49,497 nt of DNA from a virus, in IMG/VR virus record IMGVR_UViG_3300018084_000005, positions 1-49,497 of that record; one strand, written 5' to 3'. Shown here piece after piece: positions 38,280-46,763 of the stretch. The translations under genes and the position numbers were made by a program. Within the stretch, counting starts at the first letter, position 1, and every line of letters starts with the position of its first letter. The notes below the pieces were generated by a model. It saw only the letters and a program-made list of their open reading frames with translations. It was not told the origin of the DNA and did no database searches.

Positions 38280-41200
38280 CTAGTCGTCTTCGGGGTCGAT
38301 GACCCACATCTGATTGCAGTGGACGGTCTTGCCGTAGAACGCTTTCTTCTCCACCCGCATGAGCACGAAGTCGTGGCCCAGCTTGATGTCCCAGAGCGCG
38401 TCCTTCAGCTTGGGGTACAGCCACCTGTTGACCTTGACAGTCATCAGGCCGGACTCGTCCTCCATGTACAGCGTCATGCTGTCCTTGAGGTGCGGGTCCT
38501 TAACCTCCTTCGGATCGAGCTCCTCACCGGTCCGCGACCTGTGGTTCTCGAACATGTCCTGGAGGTTTCGAGCTCGGACGGTTCCGAGTATAGCGTGTCG
38601 AGAACGCTTTGCGTCGTACGGGATGTCATCTGCCAGCGTATCGGGCAAGGGCAAGCTCCCCAACTGGCCACGTCGAATGGCCTTTACGATCGCCGCAGAT
38701 CCGTTCTTAAGTTTCCCGAGATCGAATGGATCGTCCTTCTGGCAGAAGGCTGTGATCATCTCCATCTTGGCAGCGCCGATGCCCCGCACCTTGATGAGGT
38801 CGCCCCAGCTCTCGAAGCCTCCCATCTCCTCGCGGGCGTCCGTGATCGCCTTGGCGTAGCTCCCGCCGATGCCCTTGATCTGGAGGAACCCGGCCTGTAC
38901 GCCGTCGCCGTTCGGGTGCCGCTCCCAGGTCTCCGAGCTCGTGTTGAGGTCCGGCGGATACACCTTGAAGTCGCGTCCGTAACGTGCATCCGACATATCG
39001 CGCATCACTGCGATGTGCTTCATCTTCTTCGGGTCGACCGGAGTCTTGCGAAGCTGTGCAGCATAGAACGCGATCGGGTGGTGCACCTTCAACCACATGC
39101 ACCAGAAGGCCAGCATGGCGTACGAGATGCAGTGCGCGATGTTGAACGCGTACGCACCGGCCGTAACCATCTTCTTCCAGATCATGTCGGCCGTGCGTTC
39201 GTCGATCCCTTGCCCCGTCGCTCCCTTCATGAAGTCCTCATACAGGACGTTGAATGCAGCCTCGCCCTTCTTCTGAGCGATGACCTTGCGGATCGTGGCC
39301 GCGTGAAGCCACGGGAACTTGCCGATCTCTCGACAGATGGCCAGGATCTGCTCCTGATAGATGATCTGGCCGTGCGTGGTCTCCGTGAGCTTGGAGATGT
39401 ACGGATGCAGATGCTCGATCTTGCCTCGTCCGTGCTTGATGGCGATGTAGTCGCCGGTCTGCCCGGAGTGAAGAGGACCGGGTCGGCTGAGCGCGTTGAT
39501 GTCGGCAAGCTCCATGAAGTTCTCCGGAGCCACCTCCTGACACACCATCCGAGTGGTCCTGCCCTCGAACTGGAAGATGCCGATCACGTCCGCCTTCTTG
39601 AACGCGGCGAGCGTCTTCGGGTCGTCCATCGGAATCTCGTACAGCTCTTCGAGCGGCATGTCGATAAGGTCGAGGGCGATCTTGATCATGCCCATTGTGG
39701 TGAGACCGAGCGCGTCCAGCTTCAGCACGCCAAGGTGTTCGCCGTCGTACTTGTCGAGCGACAACACCGATAGCGTCTTCTTCTCGACGCCGACGTCGTG
39801 CCTGGTATACAGAGCGCAATACCTGTTGAGGTCGTCCGCTCCCACAACCACACCGGCCGCGTGAACGCCGAAGCCCTTGAGGTTGCCCTCCAGCTCGATC
39901 GACTTGTACAGCTCGGGGTACTTGTCGAACACCTCCTTGACAACCGGGAACTGCGCCACGGTGTCCTCAAGCGATGCGTCGAACCGGCTGTCGCCGCCGG
40001 ACCGCTCGACCAAGAACTCCTTCGCCCGGTCGATCTCGAACTTCGGGATCTCGTACACCCGAGCGACATCGTCCAGGGAGTTCTTCCCGCGATAGCGGGT
40101 GTAGGTCCCGATGTTGCCAACCCGGTTCTCGCCATAGCGCATGATCATGTGCTGGCGAACGTAGTCCCGCTGCTCGTCCGCGAAGTCGAGGTCGACGTCG
40201 GGGAGGTCGTGCCGGTTGGGGTCGATGAATCGCTCGAACATCATCATGGGATATCGAAGCGGGTCGATCTCCGTGATGCGGAGGATGTAGCAGATGAGCG
40301 ATGCTGCGGCTGAGCCACGCGCCGGTCCGACGGGGATGCCGGCATCCTTGGTGTGGCGAACCGCATCGGACAGCATCAGGAAGTAGTCGATGAAGTCCTT
40401 GCTGGTCATAAGGTCCATCTCGTATCGGACCCGGTCCATGTATCGCTTCTTCTCCTTGCCACGGAGCTTGTCCAGCTTGCGATACTTCCAGCCGTCGTTG
40501 AGCCACTGCTTGAACATGTCCAGATGCGACATGCCCTCCCTGAAGTTGGCCTCCTGCTCGATGGGGTATCGAACCCGATCCATCTTCGGGATCTCCACGT
40601 TACACCGAGCCGCGATTTCGGCCGTAGAGGCGATGGCCTGCTCGGCCCCGGACTTACTCAGGCCGGTCGCGCGCAGGCGCTCGTAGATCATCTTGTCCGA
40701 CGTAGGGAGCGTCAGGCGGATGTCGTACTCCCAGCCCGCGTCCGCCGCCGCAACCGTGCCGAGCCCTCGGTTGGCCGCGTGAAGGATCCTCTGCATCCCG
40801 TTGTCTTCGGGCATGGGGTAGTGGCAGTCCGACGTGGCGACGAGCGGGACGCCATAGCGCTTCGACATCTGCTCGTACCACTCGTTGAGCTGCTTGGTCC
40901 TGCCCAGCTCCGGGAACTGCTGCGTCTCCAGGTAGTACCGATCCCCGAGCAGCCTCTTGAAGTTCTCGATCACCTTGCGGGCTCGGCGCTCGTCGCCCGT
41001 CTCGATACCCTTGCCACCCAGCAGGTTGCAGGCCAGCATCGAGTCCGCGCATCCAGAGAGCACGATGAGCCCCTGGTGGTGGTCCTTCAGGATGTTGCCG
41101 GTGACCGTCGGCCATCGGTAGAACCCCTCGGCCCAAGACCTGGAGACGATCTGGTTGAGGTTGAAGTGCCCCTCTTCGTTCATCGCCAGCAAGGTCAGGT

Positions 41201-41450
41201 GCCACTTGCGGGTGTTCTTGGTCTCGCGCATATCGATCGGAGCTGTGTACGCCTCCAGACCGTAGATCGGCTTGAGCCCGTACTTCGCCCCCGCGAGCGA
41301 CGCCTTGACCTGCGACGAGACGTTGCCGTGCTCAGTGACGGCCATGGCCGACATCCCCAGGTCCGCAGCGCGCTTGAAGTGCGCGTCGGGCGACCCGAAG
41401 CCATCGGCATACGAATACGTCGTGTGGTGATGAAGGGACACGTACTTCAT
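38280..41450 (-). CDS. dnaE: DNA polymerase III alpha subunit (C family)
   Basis: 1056 residues. An N-terminal PHP domain keeps the metal-binding pattern HHHTTYSYADG, AVTEHGN and TSDCHYP, so a 3'-5' exonuclease in the same chain is possible. The palm has PDVDLDFADEQRD (about 414-426) and VLKLDALGL (about 577), the three catalytic Asp; GPARGSAAASLICYIL is the conserved dNTP-binding loop. The helix-hairpin-helix region (IKGIGGSYAKAI, VRGIGAAKMEMI) and an OB-like C-terminus follow. ATG 41450 overlaps the previous stop (ATGA). It lacks a recognisable clamp or loader in this genome and probably borrows the host's. Confidence 0.95.
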   Translation of the reverse strand: MKYVSLHHHTTYSYADGFGSPDAHFKRAADLGMSAMAVTEHGNVSSQVKASLAGAKYGLKPIYGLEAYTAPIDMRETKNTRKWHLTLLAMNEEGHFNLNQIVSRSWAEGFYRWPTVTGNILKDHHQGLIVLSGCADSMLACNLLGGKGIETGDERRARKVIENFKRLLGDRYYLETQQFPELGRTKQLNEWYEQMSKRYGVPLVATSDCHYPMPEDNGMQRILHAANRGLGTVAAADAGWEYDIRLTLPTSDKMIYERLRATGLSKSGAEQAIASTAEIAARCNVEIPKMDRVRYPIEQEANFREGMSHLDMFKQWLNDGWKYRKLDKLRGKEKKRYMDRVRYEMDLMTSKDFIDYFLMLSDAVRHTKDAGIPVGPARGSAAASLICYILRITEIDPLRYPMMMFERFIDPNRHDLPDVDLDFADEQRDYVRQHMIMRYGENRVGNIGTYTRYRGKNSLDDVARVYEIPKFEIDRAKEFLVERSGGDSRFDASLEDTVAQFPVVKEVFDKYPELYKSIELEGNLKGFGVHAAGVVVGADDLNRYCALYTRHDVGVEKKTLSVLSLDKYDGEHLGVLKLDALGLTTMGMIKIALDLIDMPLEELYEIPMDDPKTLAAFKKADVIGIFQFEGRTTRMVCQEVAPENFMELADINALSRPGPLHSGQTGDYIAIKHGRGKIEHLHPYISKLTETTHGQIIYQEQILAICREIGKFPWLHAATIRKVIAQKKGEAAFNVLYEDFMKGATGQGIDERTADMIWKKMVTAGAYAFNIAHCISYAMLAFWCMWLKVHHPIAFYAAQLRKTPVDPKKMKHIAVMRDMSDARYGRDFKVYPPDLNTSSETWERHPNGDGVQAGFLQIKGIGGSYAKAITDAREEMGGFESWGDLIKVRGIGAAKMEMITAFCQKDDPFDLGKLKNGSAAIVKAIRRGQLGSLPLPDTLADDIPYDAKRSRHAILGTVRARNLQDMFENHRSRTGEELDPKEVKDPHLKDSMTLYMEDESGLMTVKVNRWLYPKLKDALWDIKLGHDFVLMRVEKKAFYGKTVHCNQMWVIDPEDD

Positions 41451-41719
41451 GCAGGATTACCTCTTACCCATGCGAGCGGTTCAGGCAGAGCGCCGATGCG
41501 CTTTCCGGATTCTACCTCCGGTGCCAGCCATTTCATATAGCGATCGAGATCGCTTCGACTGACGCTCATGAAGTGGCTTGCGCATGCCTTCAGCGCCACG
41601 GCTCGACCCGACATGTATCGGTCCTTGTTGCCGGCTGCGATCTCGCTGTCTGCCTTCATGATCTCTTCGAGAATCCAGGTTACATCTGATCTCCGAAGTG
41701 ACGATATGTTCGACGACAT
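41447..41719 (-). CDS. hypothetical helical protein, 90 aa
   Basis: An all-helical pattern (DVTWILEEIMKADSEIAAGN, then MSGRAVALKACASHF) without a known motif. It starts after a terminator and is coupled to the polymerase gene by ATGA, so it may be a polymerase accessory factor. The ATG follows GGGAGCAGG. Confidence 0.65.
   Translation of the reverse strand: MSSNISSLRRSDVTWILEEIMKADSEIAAGNKDRYMSGRAVALKACASHFMSVSRSDLDRYMKWLAPEVESGKRIGALPEPLAWVRGNPA
41508..41516 (-). promoter_or_regulatory. candidate -10 element GGTAGAATC before polymerase
   Basis: Minus-strand GGTANNAT match inside the end of the 41447-41719 gene, about 58 bases ahead of the dnaE ATG. Support is weaker because it lies in coding sequence. 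Confidence 0.3.
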
Positions 41720-41738
41720 CCTGCTCCCTATCGTGCGA

Positions 41739-41769
41739 GCGGGGAGCCCCGGCGTCCGAGGCTCCCCGC
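41739..41769 (-). terminator. hairpin terminator after VOC-like gene
   Basis: GCGGGGAGCC and GGCTCCCCGC are perfect ten-base arms with an eleven-base loop. It separates the enzyme block (41784 upwards) from the polymerase unit. Confidence 0.8.
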
Positions 41770-41783
41770 GTTCTGCTGCTGAC

Positions 41784-42326
41784 CTAGCCCTGGTAGTCCC
41801 AGGCCACCTTCTGGATGAACTTCAGGTCCGCGCCGATCAGGGAGCGGGTGTCGAAGATCGTCTCGGTGAACCGCTTCTTGCCCTTGACGCGCGGGTTGGT
41901 GTGGCCCTCGGTCGTGAACTTGTAGTACGGGCCGAAGCCCAGGACGCCCGCGAGCTCACCGGCCTCCCGCTCCAGGTTCTCGGTGTAGACCGAGAAGTGC
42001 GACAGGAACGGGTCGCCGCCGAAGCCGGGCTGCGTGTACCGGTGGTCGCCCGCCGAGTAGTGCAGGACCTCGAACTCCATCGGCATGATGGTGTAGTTGA
42101 AGAACATGCGGGCCTGAGTGACGGACTTCTTCCACTCGGCCCAGCCGTCCGCGTCGACGCCGGTCTTGGTCGCTCCGCGGAGCGTGGCCCCGTCCTCGGC
42201 GAACTCGTGGCCCATGCCGTTCCACATCGCCATGGCCTCATGGGCCTGGTCGAAGGTCGGGTAGTACATCGCGACCTGGTGGAACTGGTACTCCAGCTTC
42301 CCGATCTTCGCCTTCTGCTCCAGCAT
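41784..42326 (-). CDS. VOC/glyoxalase-like protein (tentative)
   Basis: 180 residues. Two similar halves, each with an opening His strand (YQFHQVAMYYPTFDQA and LSHFSVYTENLEREA) and later acidic strands (EFEVLHYSAG and FTETIFDTR), fit the doubled module of vicinal oxygen chelate proteins. If so, His/Glu residues bind one metal. The substrate is unknown. It follows the SDR gene by three bases and ends before a terminator, so it closes the enzyme block. The assignment is weak and rests on pattern alone. Confidence 0.45.
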   Translation of the reverse strand: MLEQKAKIGKLEYQFHQVAMYYPTFDQAHEAMAMWNGMGHEFAEDGATLRGATKTGVDADGWAEWKKSVTQARMFFNYTIMPMEFEVLHYSAGDHRYTQPGFGGDPFLSHFSVYTENLEREAGELAGVLGFGPYYKFTTEGHTNPRVKGKKRFTETIFDTRSLIGADLKFIQKVAWDYQG

Positions 42327-42329
42327 GTG

Positions 42330-43016
42330 TTACTTACCTCCGGTGAGCTCGGTGATGTTGCCCGACATGTAAGCCGGTGCCTTGAGGGCGTCCATGAGGA
42401 GGTGGCTGACCTCCTCCTTGGTGGCGCGACGCCCCATGGGGATCATGGACGCTTCGTACGCCTTGGCCTTCTCCGGGTCCCAGCCACGGAACCCCGGAAC
42501 GGTCGAGTCGATGTAGTTCGTCATCGGCGTGTCCTCGATGATGCCGGGCGAGATGCCGTTGACGGACCAGGCCGGTGCGAGCTCGCGGGCCAGGCACTTG
42601 ATCGCCATGACGAGCGCGGCCTTGGACGAGCAGTACGCGATCGAGCCGCGCATGGGCGTGTGGGAGCTGTCCGACACGACCGTGATGGCCCGCGTCTCGT
42701 GTCCGGGGAACGCCTCGGCCTGCGCGCCGCACACCAGGATGAAGCCGAACAGGTTGACCGAGTAGGTCGCCTGCAGATCCTGGGCCCTGACCTCCGACAC
42801 CCACTTGAGCTGGTTCACACCGGCCGTGTAGACGATGTAGTCGAACGGACCGTAGAGCTCCATGTACGCGAGGATGTGCTCGCCATCCCGCACGTCCAGG
42901 TACTCCTGAGCCGGGTGGAACCAGTCGACGCCCTCGAATCGCGGGTCGTCCTGGACCCGCTTGTAGAACTCGGCTCCGACTCCGGAACCTGCACCGACGA
43001 TGAGGCCCTTGGCCAT
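42330..43016 (-). CDS. SDR-family NAD(P)-dependent oxidoreductase
   Basis: 228 residues. GLIVGAGSGVG is the Rossmann nucleotide site (TGxxxGxG type), IVYTAGVN corresponds to the NAG motif, VVSDSS carries the catalytic Ser, and YCSSK the catalytic Tyr-x3-Lys, followed by VNGISPGIIEDTPM. All catalytic residues are present, so it should be an active dehydrogenase or reductase. ATG 43016 has AGGAGGG upstream; an in-frame ATG at 43052 lies in the previous gene's end. The substrate is unknown. Confidence 0.88.
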   Translation of the reverse strand: MAKGLIVGAGSGVGAEFYKRVQDDPRFEGVDWFHPAQEYLDVRDGEHILAYMELYGPFDYIVYTAGVNQLKWVSEVRAQDLQATYSVNLFGFILVCGAQAEAFPGHETRAITVVSDSSHTPMRGSIAYCSSKAALVMAIKCLARELAPAWSVNGISPGIIEDTPMTNYIDSTVPGFRGWDPEKAKAYEASMIPMGRRATKEEVSHLLMDALKAPAYMSGNITELTGGK

Positions 43017-43044
43017 GCTGTTGCCCTCCTGGTTGGACATGCGG

Positions 43045-43791
43045 TCAGACACCGCGCGTCATCTTGTACATCTGGATCGCGATCTCACGCTGCGCGTCGG
43101 CCAGCTTGTTGGACTGGTCGATCAGGTCGAGCAGGGTCGGAGGCGAAACGTCCTCGTCGTCCGCGTAACGGCTCGCGGCGGCGTCCTCGGGGTAACCCTC
43201 AGCCACCCCGTGCTGCTCGGCGTCGGCCTGAGCGAAAGCCTCTCCGCTCAGACGTGCCAGTCCCTCGGAGACGGACATCCGCTTGTCCGGGGTCCACGCG
43301 CTCTCCACGACGTTCCCGTAGAGCATCTCGCGGCACCGGTCGGTGATCCGGGACGAGAGCGCTTCGCTCAGCGTGTTGGAGACGCGCAGGGCCTGGGACG
43401 GACCGCCGAGCTCTCCGATGAACCGCTCGACGAACTCGTCCGTGCTCAGGCCGCTGTAGGCGTGGCTGCGGTCGGTCTCCTCCTTGAAGCGGATCATGTG
43501 CAGCGTGAGGAACAGGTGGCCGATCAGGTCCATGATGACCTCGTCGGAGTCCTCGAACTGCAGCTTGTCGCCGTCCCAGAGCGAGCGCTTCAGCTTCAGC
43601 ATCTTGCGGTTGATGTCCGCATACTGGCCGCGCACCCCGAGGACCTTGGCCCCGTCGCCGTAGTCGGCGTTCTTGCTGGCGAACAGCCGGAGCCACTCGG
43701 GCATCAGCCGGGTCGCGATGTTCATCAGCTCGATGCTGTCGCCGGTCTGCCCGTTGATCTCGACGCCGTCTCCGTCAGGCATGATGCGCAT
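43045..43791 (-). CDS. NMAD1/DUF1599-like or MazG-related nucleotide-associated protein
   Basis: 248 residues. The segment FASKNADYGDGAKVLG, then NRKMLKLKRSLWDG and DSDEVIMDLIGHLFLTLHMI resembles the helical KNxDYGD...RK...D..D domain (DUF1599, nucleotide modification associated domain 1), seen in phages with modified bases and related to pyrophosphohydrolases. The C-terminal half (120-248) is unrecognised. The start may be ATG 43791 or 43782. It overlaps the HAD gene, so the two are made together. Function inferred. Confidence 0.6.
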   Translation of the reverse strand: MRIMPDGDGVEINGQTGDSIELMNIATRLMPEWLRLFASKNADYGDGAKVLGVRGQYADINRKMLKLKRSLWDGDKLQFEDSDEVIMDLIGHLFLTLHMIRFKEETDRSHAYSGLSTDEFVERFIGELGGPSQALRVSNTLSEALSSRITDRCREMLYGNVVESAWTPDKRMSVSEGLARLSGEAFAQADAEQHGVAEGYPEDAAASRYADDEDVSPPTLLDLIDQSNKLADAQREIAIQMYKMTRGV

Positions 43792-44431
43792 AGGTCCCAG
43801 TTCCGTTCTTGTGCATGTTGATCAGCTCAAGGATCGTTTCCTTGGCCGCTTCCAGAGTCCATACGGACATCTGATCCTTGTCGGGCGTGTATGCCCGGTT
43901 GGCCTCGTTCAGCCGCATGATGGTCGGCACCCCGAGTCCGTTGGCCACCCCGATCTGGCTGAGGTCGTCGTCGAGCGCGCAGACAACCCGATCGCGGCCG
44001 ACCGACCTCACGAGGTCCCTGTACTTGTGCTCGCCGTACAGGATGTGGTCGACCTTGATTCCGTTCCGTCGGAGCCAGTGCTGGGTGTCCAGGTCGATCG
44101 TGCTCATGGCCAGGTACGGCCGTGTCGTGCAGGCCGCCACGCCGACGCCCGCCTTACGGATGGTTCGGACCATCTCTGCAGCCCCGTCGAACACCGGGAT
44201 GGAGCGCTTCATGCCGCCCATTCGGTATGCGAGCTTACACTGCCTGTAGACAGCCTTGCTCATGCCGAGCTGCTTATAGAACGGACCGACGACTTCCGGG
44301 TCCCAGACGATCTCGCGGCCCACCCACATCCGAGCGAACTGCTCGAAGTGCCTGTGGTAGTCGCCGAGGGTTCCGTCGAGGTCCAGCGCTACCAGCGGGG
44401 CGCTAGGCCCCGGTCGTGTCGAGCGATACAT
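43775..44431 (-). CDS. HAD-superfamily hydrolase (nucleotidase-like)
   Basis: 218 residues. Motif I is LVALDLDGTLGDY (catalytic Asp near residue 15), motif II is VAACTTRPY, motif III the Lys/Arg region around HKYRDLV and motif IV VVCALDDDLSQI. The compact helical cap (FEQFARMWVGREIVWDP) resembles 5'(3')-deoxyribonucleotidases or other small phosphatases. ATG 44431 overlaps the preceding gene by 29 bases. Dephosphorylation of a nucleotide or sugar phosphate is the likely reaction; its neighbours (oxidoreductases, NMAD1-like) suggest a shared pathway. Confidence 0.82.
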   Translation of the reverse strand: MYRSTRPGPSAPLVALDLDGTLGDYHRHFEQFARMWVGREIVWDPEVVGPFYKQLGMSKAVYRQCKLAYRMGGMKRSIPVFDGAAEMVRTIRKAGVGVAACTTRPYLAMSTIDLDTQHWLRRNGIKVDHILYGEHKYRDLVRSVGRDRVVCALDDDLSQIGVANGLGVPTIMRLNEANRAYTPDKDQMSVWTLEAAKETILELINMHKNGTGTYAHHA

Positions 44432-45197
44432 CCGTCTGTACTCCGTCCATGATCTTGTTGGCCTCCTCCCAGGCTTCGTGCGAGAGGACGCCCTTCTTCC
44501 ACTTACCGTACCGGCCCATCCGGTGAACGTCGGGGAAGCACCGGCACGACGTGCGGATGGGCTTCTCCACTCGCCAGATCTGGCCGTTGTACGAGAGCGG
44601 GTACTTGTGGTGCGGCCACTCCGTGTTGGTGAAGCCCTGGATCTTGCTGGCTCGGTACCAGTCGAAGCTGGCCTCCCCGTTGCACAAGACCGTGTTGTTC
44701 GACAACGTGCACTCAAGCTCGTTCGTGGCCCACACGAGCTCGGACTCGAACTTGTGCCCGCTGTTGTAGCAGAGGATCTTCGCCGGGATCGTGGAGATGA
44801 CCGCGTCCGGCTTCCAGTTGCGGATCAGGTTGGACAGGACAGACGGCGAGATGTCGACGTCGTGCACGTCCGAGCCGTACAAGGCCCACAGGCTGTCGTA
44901 CGCCTCTCGGATGTCCCAGGCCTGGTGTCGGCCGAGCAGCGACTGCGGGCTGACCTCGACGTTGCTGTCCGGCCCGTACACCTTGTCTCGGTAACCGGCC
45001 ACGTCGCCGCTGAGCTCGTAGTTGATCTCGAACGGAGCCTTGATCGACACGCCGGGGATCGGCGCATGCAGATACTGGGCTCCGTTCATGAACGACTTGC
45101 GAGCCTTCGACATGACGACGAAGTTCGCACCCCGGCTGTATGCGGCGTGCGCCGCGATGAGGCCTGCCGGGCCACAACCCAGGATCAGCACCTTCAC
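44403..45197 (-). CDS. FAD-dependent oxidoreductase
   Basis: 264 residues. VKVLILGCGPAGLIAAHAAY is a dinucleotide-binding fold start (GxGxxG), followed by an acidic/basic exchange at the end of the second strand (VVMSKA) where the usual Glu is absent. The end RMGRYGKWKKGVLSHEAWEE resembles the second FAD contact of amine oxidase and UDP-galactopyranose mutase-like flavoproteins. It is shorter than most such enzymes, so the substrate domain is reduced. GTG 45197 overlaps the preceding stop as GTGA. Confidence 0.75.
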   Translation of the reverse strand: MKVLILGCGPAGLIAAHAAYSRGANFVVMSKARKSFMNGAQYLHAPIPGVSIKAPFEINYELSGDVAGYRDKVYGPDSNVEVSPQSLLGRHQAWDIREAYDSLWALYGSDVHDVDISPSVLSNLIRNWKPDAVISTIPAKILCYNSGHKFESELVWATNELECTLSNNTVLCNGEASFDWYRASKIQGFTNTEWPHHKYPLSYNGQIWRVEKPIRTSCRCFPDVHRMGRYGKWKKGVLSHEAWEEANKIMDGVQTDVSLDTTGA

Positions 45198-45370
45198 TTG
45201 ATCTCCACTGTCTCGATCGGCTTCTGCCCGACCTCGTGGATTCGAGATCGGATTGCTCCGGCCCTTGCGTGCGGGACGCACTGTGAGTCTATCACGTGAA
45301 TCCCGCCGCACGTCTTAGCCTTCTCGCAGGTGCACCCCGGCTCGTCGGGAAGGCAGCAGACCAAGCTCAT
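45194..45370 (-). CDS. small cysteine-rich protein, 58 aa
   Basis: The first half has seven Cys (LVCCLPDEPGCTCEKAKTC, then SQC), the second half is basic with none. ATG 45370 overlaps the preceding stop (ATGA). It directly precedes the FAD oxidoreductase and could be a metal- or electron-carrying partner, though there is no direct evidence. Confidence 0.55.
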   Translation of the reverse strand: MSLVCCLPDEPGCTCEKAKTCGGIHVIDSQCVPHARAGAIRSRIHEVGQKPIETVEIK

Positions 45371-45615
45371 CTCTTCAACCTCGTCAATCCCGGATGCGGC
45401 ATCCTCTTGAAGGCGGCGAGGTCCTTGGGGTCGGCCCACTTCTTCGGATTGAATCCCCACGGCTCGGCGTCGCAGTCGCTCGCCATGACCTGATGGTCGA
45501 GCCACATGTCCAGCAAAGCGTTCACCAGGTCGGTGTTGCCCTGGTTCTTGGCGATCGTGATCCGCTCGCCGATGTACTTGTACGCCTCGGGGTTGGTCTG
45601 CGGTGTGTCGGGCAT
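45367..45615 (-). CDS. hypothetical protein, 82 aa
   Basis: A helical start (TNPEAYKYIGERITIAKNQG, LVNALLDMWLDHQVM) is followed by Trp-containing loops (PWGFNPKKWADPKDL). The ATG overlaps the TAA of the previous gene by one base. No known family. Confidence 0.6.
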   Translation of the reverse strand: MPDTPQTNPEAYKYIGERITIAKNQGNTDLVNALLDMWLDHQVMASDCDAEPWGFNPKKWADPKDLAAFKRMPHPGLTRLKR

Positions 45616-46166
45616 TACAGGTTCACCACCCTGCTTCTGATGTCGTCCGGCAGCCAGAGGTCGTCAACCTCCATCGCCGCCTTGTCAGTCTTGTTCACCC
45701 GAAGCTCGTAGCCGCCATCCTCAGCGGGAACGGGCCACAGGGTCGGCCAGTATTCGTCGACCTCCGGCCATGGTACCTCTGCCTCGGCCACGATGGCCTC
45801 ATGCCGAAGTCCAGTCGACCAGTGAGACTTGATGATGTCCTCGTCCTCGTGCCATGCCGGCATCTCGAACGTGGCCCCGAGTCGGACAAGCTCCTTGCCG
45901 TAATTGGCAAACATCCAGAACCAACCGGGGTCGTTGAAGCGGTTGACGCGCATCTCCTGACAGGCCAGAGAGCCGTACACGCACACCGCCAAGTGGCTGC
46001 CTCGCCAACCCTGTCCGGCTGCCGGCAGCTTGTCCTCTCCGTCCTGCATCCGACTGTGAACAGCCCCGAGCAGCTTGGTGAGGTTCTCCAGTGCGTCTTC
46101 CTTCAGCCATTCCAGCGTCAGCGTCGGACGCGGATCGAGCCACCAGATGACTCGGGGGTCGCTCAC
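45615..46166 (-). CDS. MSMEG_6728/DNA-glycosylase-like hypothetical protein (tentative)
   Basis: 183 residues, rich in Trp. The pattern FWMFANYGKELVRLG, then EMPAWHEDEDIIKSHWSTGL and a final YWPTLWPVP recalls phage and actinobacterial proteins of the MSMEG_6728 type (related by name to pyrimidine-dimer glycosylases), whose SHRSxL motif has Arg where Trp stands here. Function not established. GTG 46166 overlaps the previous stop (GTGA). It precedes the enzyme block and may be part of it. Confidence 0.5.
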   Translation of the reverse strand: MSDPRVIWWLDPRPTLTLEWLKEDALENLTKLLGAVHSRMQDGEDKLPAAGQGWRGSHLAVCVYGSLACQEMRVNRFNDPGWFWMFANYGKELVRLGATFEMPAWHEDEDIIKSHWSTGLRHEAIVAEAEVPWPEVDEYWPTLWPVPAEDGGYELRVNKTDKAAMEVDDLWLPDDIRSRVVNL

Positions 46167-46348
46167 TTGAACCATCCCTCCACTTCTTCGGGCGGTGTGC
46201 CCGGCTTGCACTCTACGACGTCGATGATCTCGAAGCCCTGGTCCTCCAACTCGTCGGCGCGGTCGTTGGCGAGATCCTCGCTGTACGACACGACCGACGT
46301 CCGAACCTCGCCACGTTCGTTGCGCCAGACCGGCTTGTAGTTCTTCAC
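46163..46348 (-). CDS. hypothetical protein, 61 aa
   Basis: Starts MKNYKPVWRNERGEVRTSVV and is predicted to be a beta-hairpin, a helix (EDLANDRADELEDQG) and a strand. GTG 46348 overlaps the previous stop as GTGA. Small single-domain protein with no known function. Confidence 0.6.
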   Translation of the reverse strand: MKNYKPVWRNERGEVRTSVVSYSEDLANDRADELEDQGFEIIDVVECKPGTPPEEVEGWFK

Positions 46349-46680
46349 CGCCTGTCCTCCATGCGGATCTCGATGCAGTTCGAAGACGTCGGCTTCATGA
46401 TCACGGTTGTGGCCGCGTAGATCTTCAGCGTGTCGCCCTCGATGTGAACGTTGAACTCGTCGCCCCATGCCTTGCTCTTGGGCACCTTGAAGATGATGCG
46501 CGGGCTCTTGCCGAGAGCTTCGTTCTCGACCTCATGGGGTCCCTGAAGGAAGGTGTTGCTGTCGTTCACATCCTGTTCGAGCGCCTTCTGCAATGTCCGA
46601 ATGGATCCTCGCAGCGAGTTGATGTGGTCTTGGACCCACTTTGGCAGGTTGCTTTCTCGCGGGTCGATCTTGTAGTACAT
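46345..46680 (-). CDS. hypothetical protein, 111 aa
   Basis: Begins MYYKIDPRESNLPKWVQDHI and continues with a helix (SLRGSIRTLQKALEQ), then a beta-rich C-terminus. Similar YKIDPRESNLPKW openings are familiar from actinophage hypothetical proteins. ATG 46680 follows GGGAGG; a start at 46695 is possible but less well placed. It heads a long series of coupled genes after a hairpin. Confidence 0.65.
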   Translation of the reverse strand: MYYKIDPRESNLPKWVQDHINSLRGSIRTLQKALEQDVNDSNTFLQGPHEVENEALGKSPRIIFKVPKSKAWGDEFNVHIEGDTLKIYAATTVIMKPTSSNCIEIRMEDRR

Positions 46681-46699
46681 GTCCACCTCCCTCAAGGCC

Positions 46700-46742
46700 G
46701 TGCCCCGGCTGCGTCCAACTCCCTGATGGGATACCGGGGCAC
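46700..46742 (-). terminator. hairpin after the TerD gene
   Basis: GTGCCCCGG and CCGGGGCAC are perfect arms with a 25-base loop. It follows the TerD stop at 46764 in the leftward direction. A GGTATCCCAT sequence in the loop resembles, imperfectly, the promoter-like motif. Confidence 0.6.
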
Positions 46743-46763
46743 GACGTTCATGGAGCGGCTCGT

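Noticed and set aside
41568-43346. 592-codon plus-strand frame opposite the SDR and VOC-like genes
   Set aside because: Antisense shadow; the SDR catalytic motifs are on the minus strand.
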